From assembly GCA_000981645.1 (NCBI GenBank), contig LAQC01000021.1, positions 17,191-53,890 of the forward strand: 36,700 bases of DNA, in the 5' to 3' direction. The stretch's first letter is position 1, and the number at the start of each line of letters is the position of its first letter. A program made the translations under genes and the position numbers. The notes beneath the pieces are model-generated. The model saw nothing but the letters and a program-made list of their open reading frames with translations. It searched no databases and was not told the origin of the DNA. Origin of the DNA: Cryomorphaceae bacterium ASP10-05a (GTDB lineage: Bacteria; Bacteroidota; Bacteroidia; Flavobacteriales_D; Sanyastnellaceae). Below, piece by piece: positions 35,626 to 36,700 of the stretch.

Positions 35626-36700
35626 TTAGCTCGTGCTTTTAACTCTTTGATATGTAGTCTTTAACCTGAGAAACCCTTTCTCTAGGTATTCATACGACAG
35701 CCATGAGATTAATATAGTGAAGCTAATAATCAATAAATAGATTAGCGATTGGCTCCATGAGTTGTATGGGATGTTTAAAATTATAAAGCTTTTAATGACT
35801 ACAGTACAGATTACGAAATGGTACATATATATACCATAAGAAATTTTGCCTAAGAATGAAAAAGCTTTTTTCTCCAGAAATTGAGAGTACTTGTTATTTG
35901 TAGATAGATTTAGTATAATGATCAAGAAGGAAATAGACATAGCCAGGTGTTGAGCATCCTGAACAAAAGCAGGTGTGCAATAAATGAGCACAGGAATCGA
36001 GGTAAGAGCGCTGTAAAAGACCAAATCAGAATAAATGAGTTTAAGAATTTTAGTCTTCTTTTTGAATAGGACATAGGCAGCAAGTGCTCCTAATGCCATG
36101 CATTCAACCTTAGTAGCGGCTAGAAACTTTTTTATGACTTCTTCTGTGGAATTGGATAAGAGATTTAAATCGACAGATAGAAAGATAACCTTGATTAAGA
36201 CAAAGAACAGAAAGGCATAAACAATCGTGTTGAGGATATTCTTTCCTAGTTTAAATAGTAGTGGCCAAATAATATAGAATTGTTCTTCGACACCTATTGA
36301 CCAAGCTTGTCCAATGTTGGGAACGTGCAGGTAAATTGCCTGAGCTAGATTGGGAACCAAGAATATATACAGCAGTAAATTAGGCCAGAAGTGATTTGAA
36401 AGGCTTTCCGATTGGAGTGGGATATAGAACAAATTGAACTGGGGAAACACGAAAAATCCTAGAATTAGTATAAGAAAATACAACGGCCAAATTCTTAAAA
36501 TTCTCCTCATGTAGAATGCTTTTAGACCTATGGTTCCGGTTTTCTCCTTCTCTGCGAGCAGTAAGTAGGAGATTAGAAACCCACTCAGTACAAAGAAAAA
36601 CACGACACCAATAGGGCCAGCAGTGGATACAAGTGGAGAAATCCAATGAACCTTGTTGTTTATTACCGAAGCTATAGGAGTTTCCCAGCCTGAACCCTGA
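35626..36700 (-). CDS. Acyltransferase-3 family membrane protein, partial (5' end outside window)
   Basis: The frame is open from the right edge to a stop at 35626, giving 357 residues of the C-terminal and middle part. It includes the family's hallmark GPIGVVFFFVLSGFLISYLL segment and the following MRRILRIWPLYFL, then WSIGVEEQFYIIWPLLF and KISYGIYMYHF motifs, with about 9-10 membrane helices. These define the acyltransferase 3 (OafA/YrhL-like) family, which O-acetylates or otherwise acylates surface sugars across the inner membrane. The catalytic His/Arg region normally found at the very N-terminus lies beyond the window. The GTG at 36603 could be mistaken for a start, but the coding frame continues upstream with family-like residues (HWISPLVSTAGPIGV), so the gene is truncated by the window edge and not naturally short. 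Confidence 0.9.
   Translation of the reverse strand, partial: QGSGWETPIASVINNKVHWISPLVSTAGPIGVVFFFVLSGFLISYLLLAEKEKTGTIGLKAFYMRRILRIWPLYFLILILGFFVFPQFNLFYIPLQSESLSNHFWPNLLLYIFLVPNLAQAIYLHVPNIGQAWSIGVEEQFYIIWPLLFKLGKNILNTIVYAFLFFVLIKVIFLSVDLNLLSNSTEEVIKKFLAATKVECMALGALAAYVLFKKKTKILKLIYSDLVFYSALTSIPVLIYCTPAFVQDAQHLAMSISFLIIILNLSTNNKYSQFLEKKAFSFLGKISYGIYMYHFVICTVVIKSFIILNIPYNSWSQSLIYLLIISFTILISWLSYEYLEKGFLRLKTTYQRVKSTS

Noticed and set aside
36380-36646. 88-codon minus-strand open frame at the right edge
   Set aside because: It is a different frame inside the acyltransferase gene, whose family motifs are clear in the overlapping frame.

Overview
The window looks like chromosomal DNA of a member of the Bacteroidota, most likely the class Flavobacteriia or a close relative. 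The evidence is low GC, a SusC-type TonB-dependent receptor with an N-terminal carboxypeptidase-regulatory domain, a type B secretion-system (T9SS) C-terminal sorting domain, a DUF6089-like outer-membrane protein, the spoT-fur-purA-LptA-like gene order, a three-gene parvulin operon, and promoter elements of the Bacteroidota type (TAnnTTTG) instead of sigma70/Shine-Dalgarno signals. No tRNA, rRNA, CRISPR array, insertion sequence or phage gene was seen. No stretch without a gene exceeds about 250 bp. Both window edges cut through genes.

Layout. (1) 1-5422, minus strand: a SusC-like receptor followed by an Asp-rich exported protein that runs off the left edge. (2) 5674-8926, minus strand: a tightly coupled operon of a YyaL/DUF255 thioredoxin-fold lipoprotein and two small exported proteins of unknown function. 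(3) 9086-17253: glyA (plus strand) facing a minus-strand block in the order fahA, spoT, fur, purA, LptA/OstA-like, combining tyrosine catabolism, the stringent response, metal regulation, purine synthesis and envelope transport. (4) 17315-18773, plus strand: an overlapping pair of a DUF5819-like protein and an HTTM-domain membrane protein. (5) 18757-25449, minus strand: guaB, then three SurA/parvulin-like envelope chaperones, then a MoxR ATPase. (6) 25519-28882: a T9SS-secreted fibronectin-III protein and, divergently, a DUF6089-like outer-membrane protein, closed by a good intrinsic terminator. (7) 28947-36700, minus strand: a surface-polysaccharide cluster of an acyltransferase, a Wzy/ligase-like polymerase, two GT4 glycosyltransferases, an asparagine synthase, a WcaF-like acetyltransferase and a GT2 glycosyltransferase.

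The genes fall into a housekeeping core (glyA, purA, guaB, spoT, fur) interleaved with envelope biogenesis functions: the LptA-like protein for LPS transport, the parvulins for outer-membrane protein folding, and the receptor, T9SS cargo and polysaccharide cluster for the surface.

I did not find a convincing new defence or mobile system. The most interesting unexplained signals are: a short motif, TTGCAACGC, extended to TTGCAACGCTTAAA in two places, that recurs in the leader regions of unrelated genes; a perfect 19-bp inverted repeat in the fahA/HTTM divergent promoter region that carries TAnnTTTG elements in both directions; and the compact DUF5819-HTTM pair itself.
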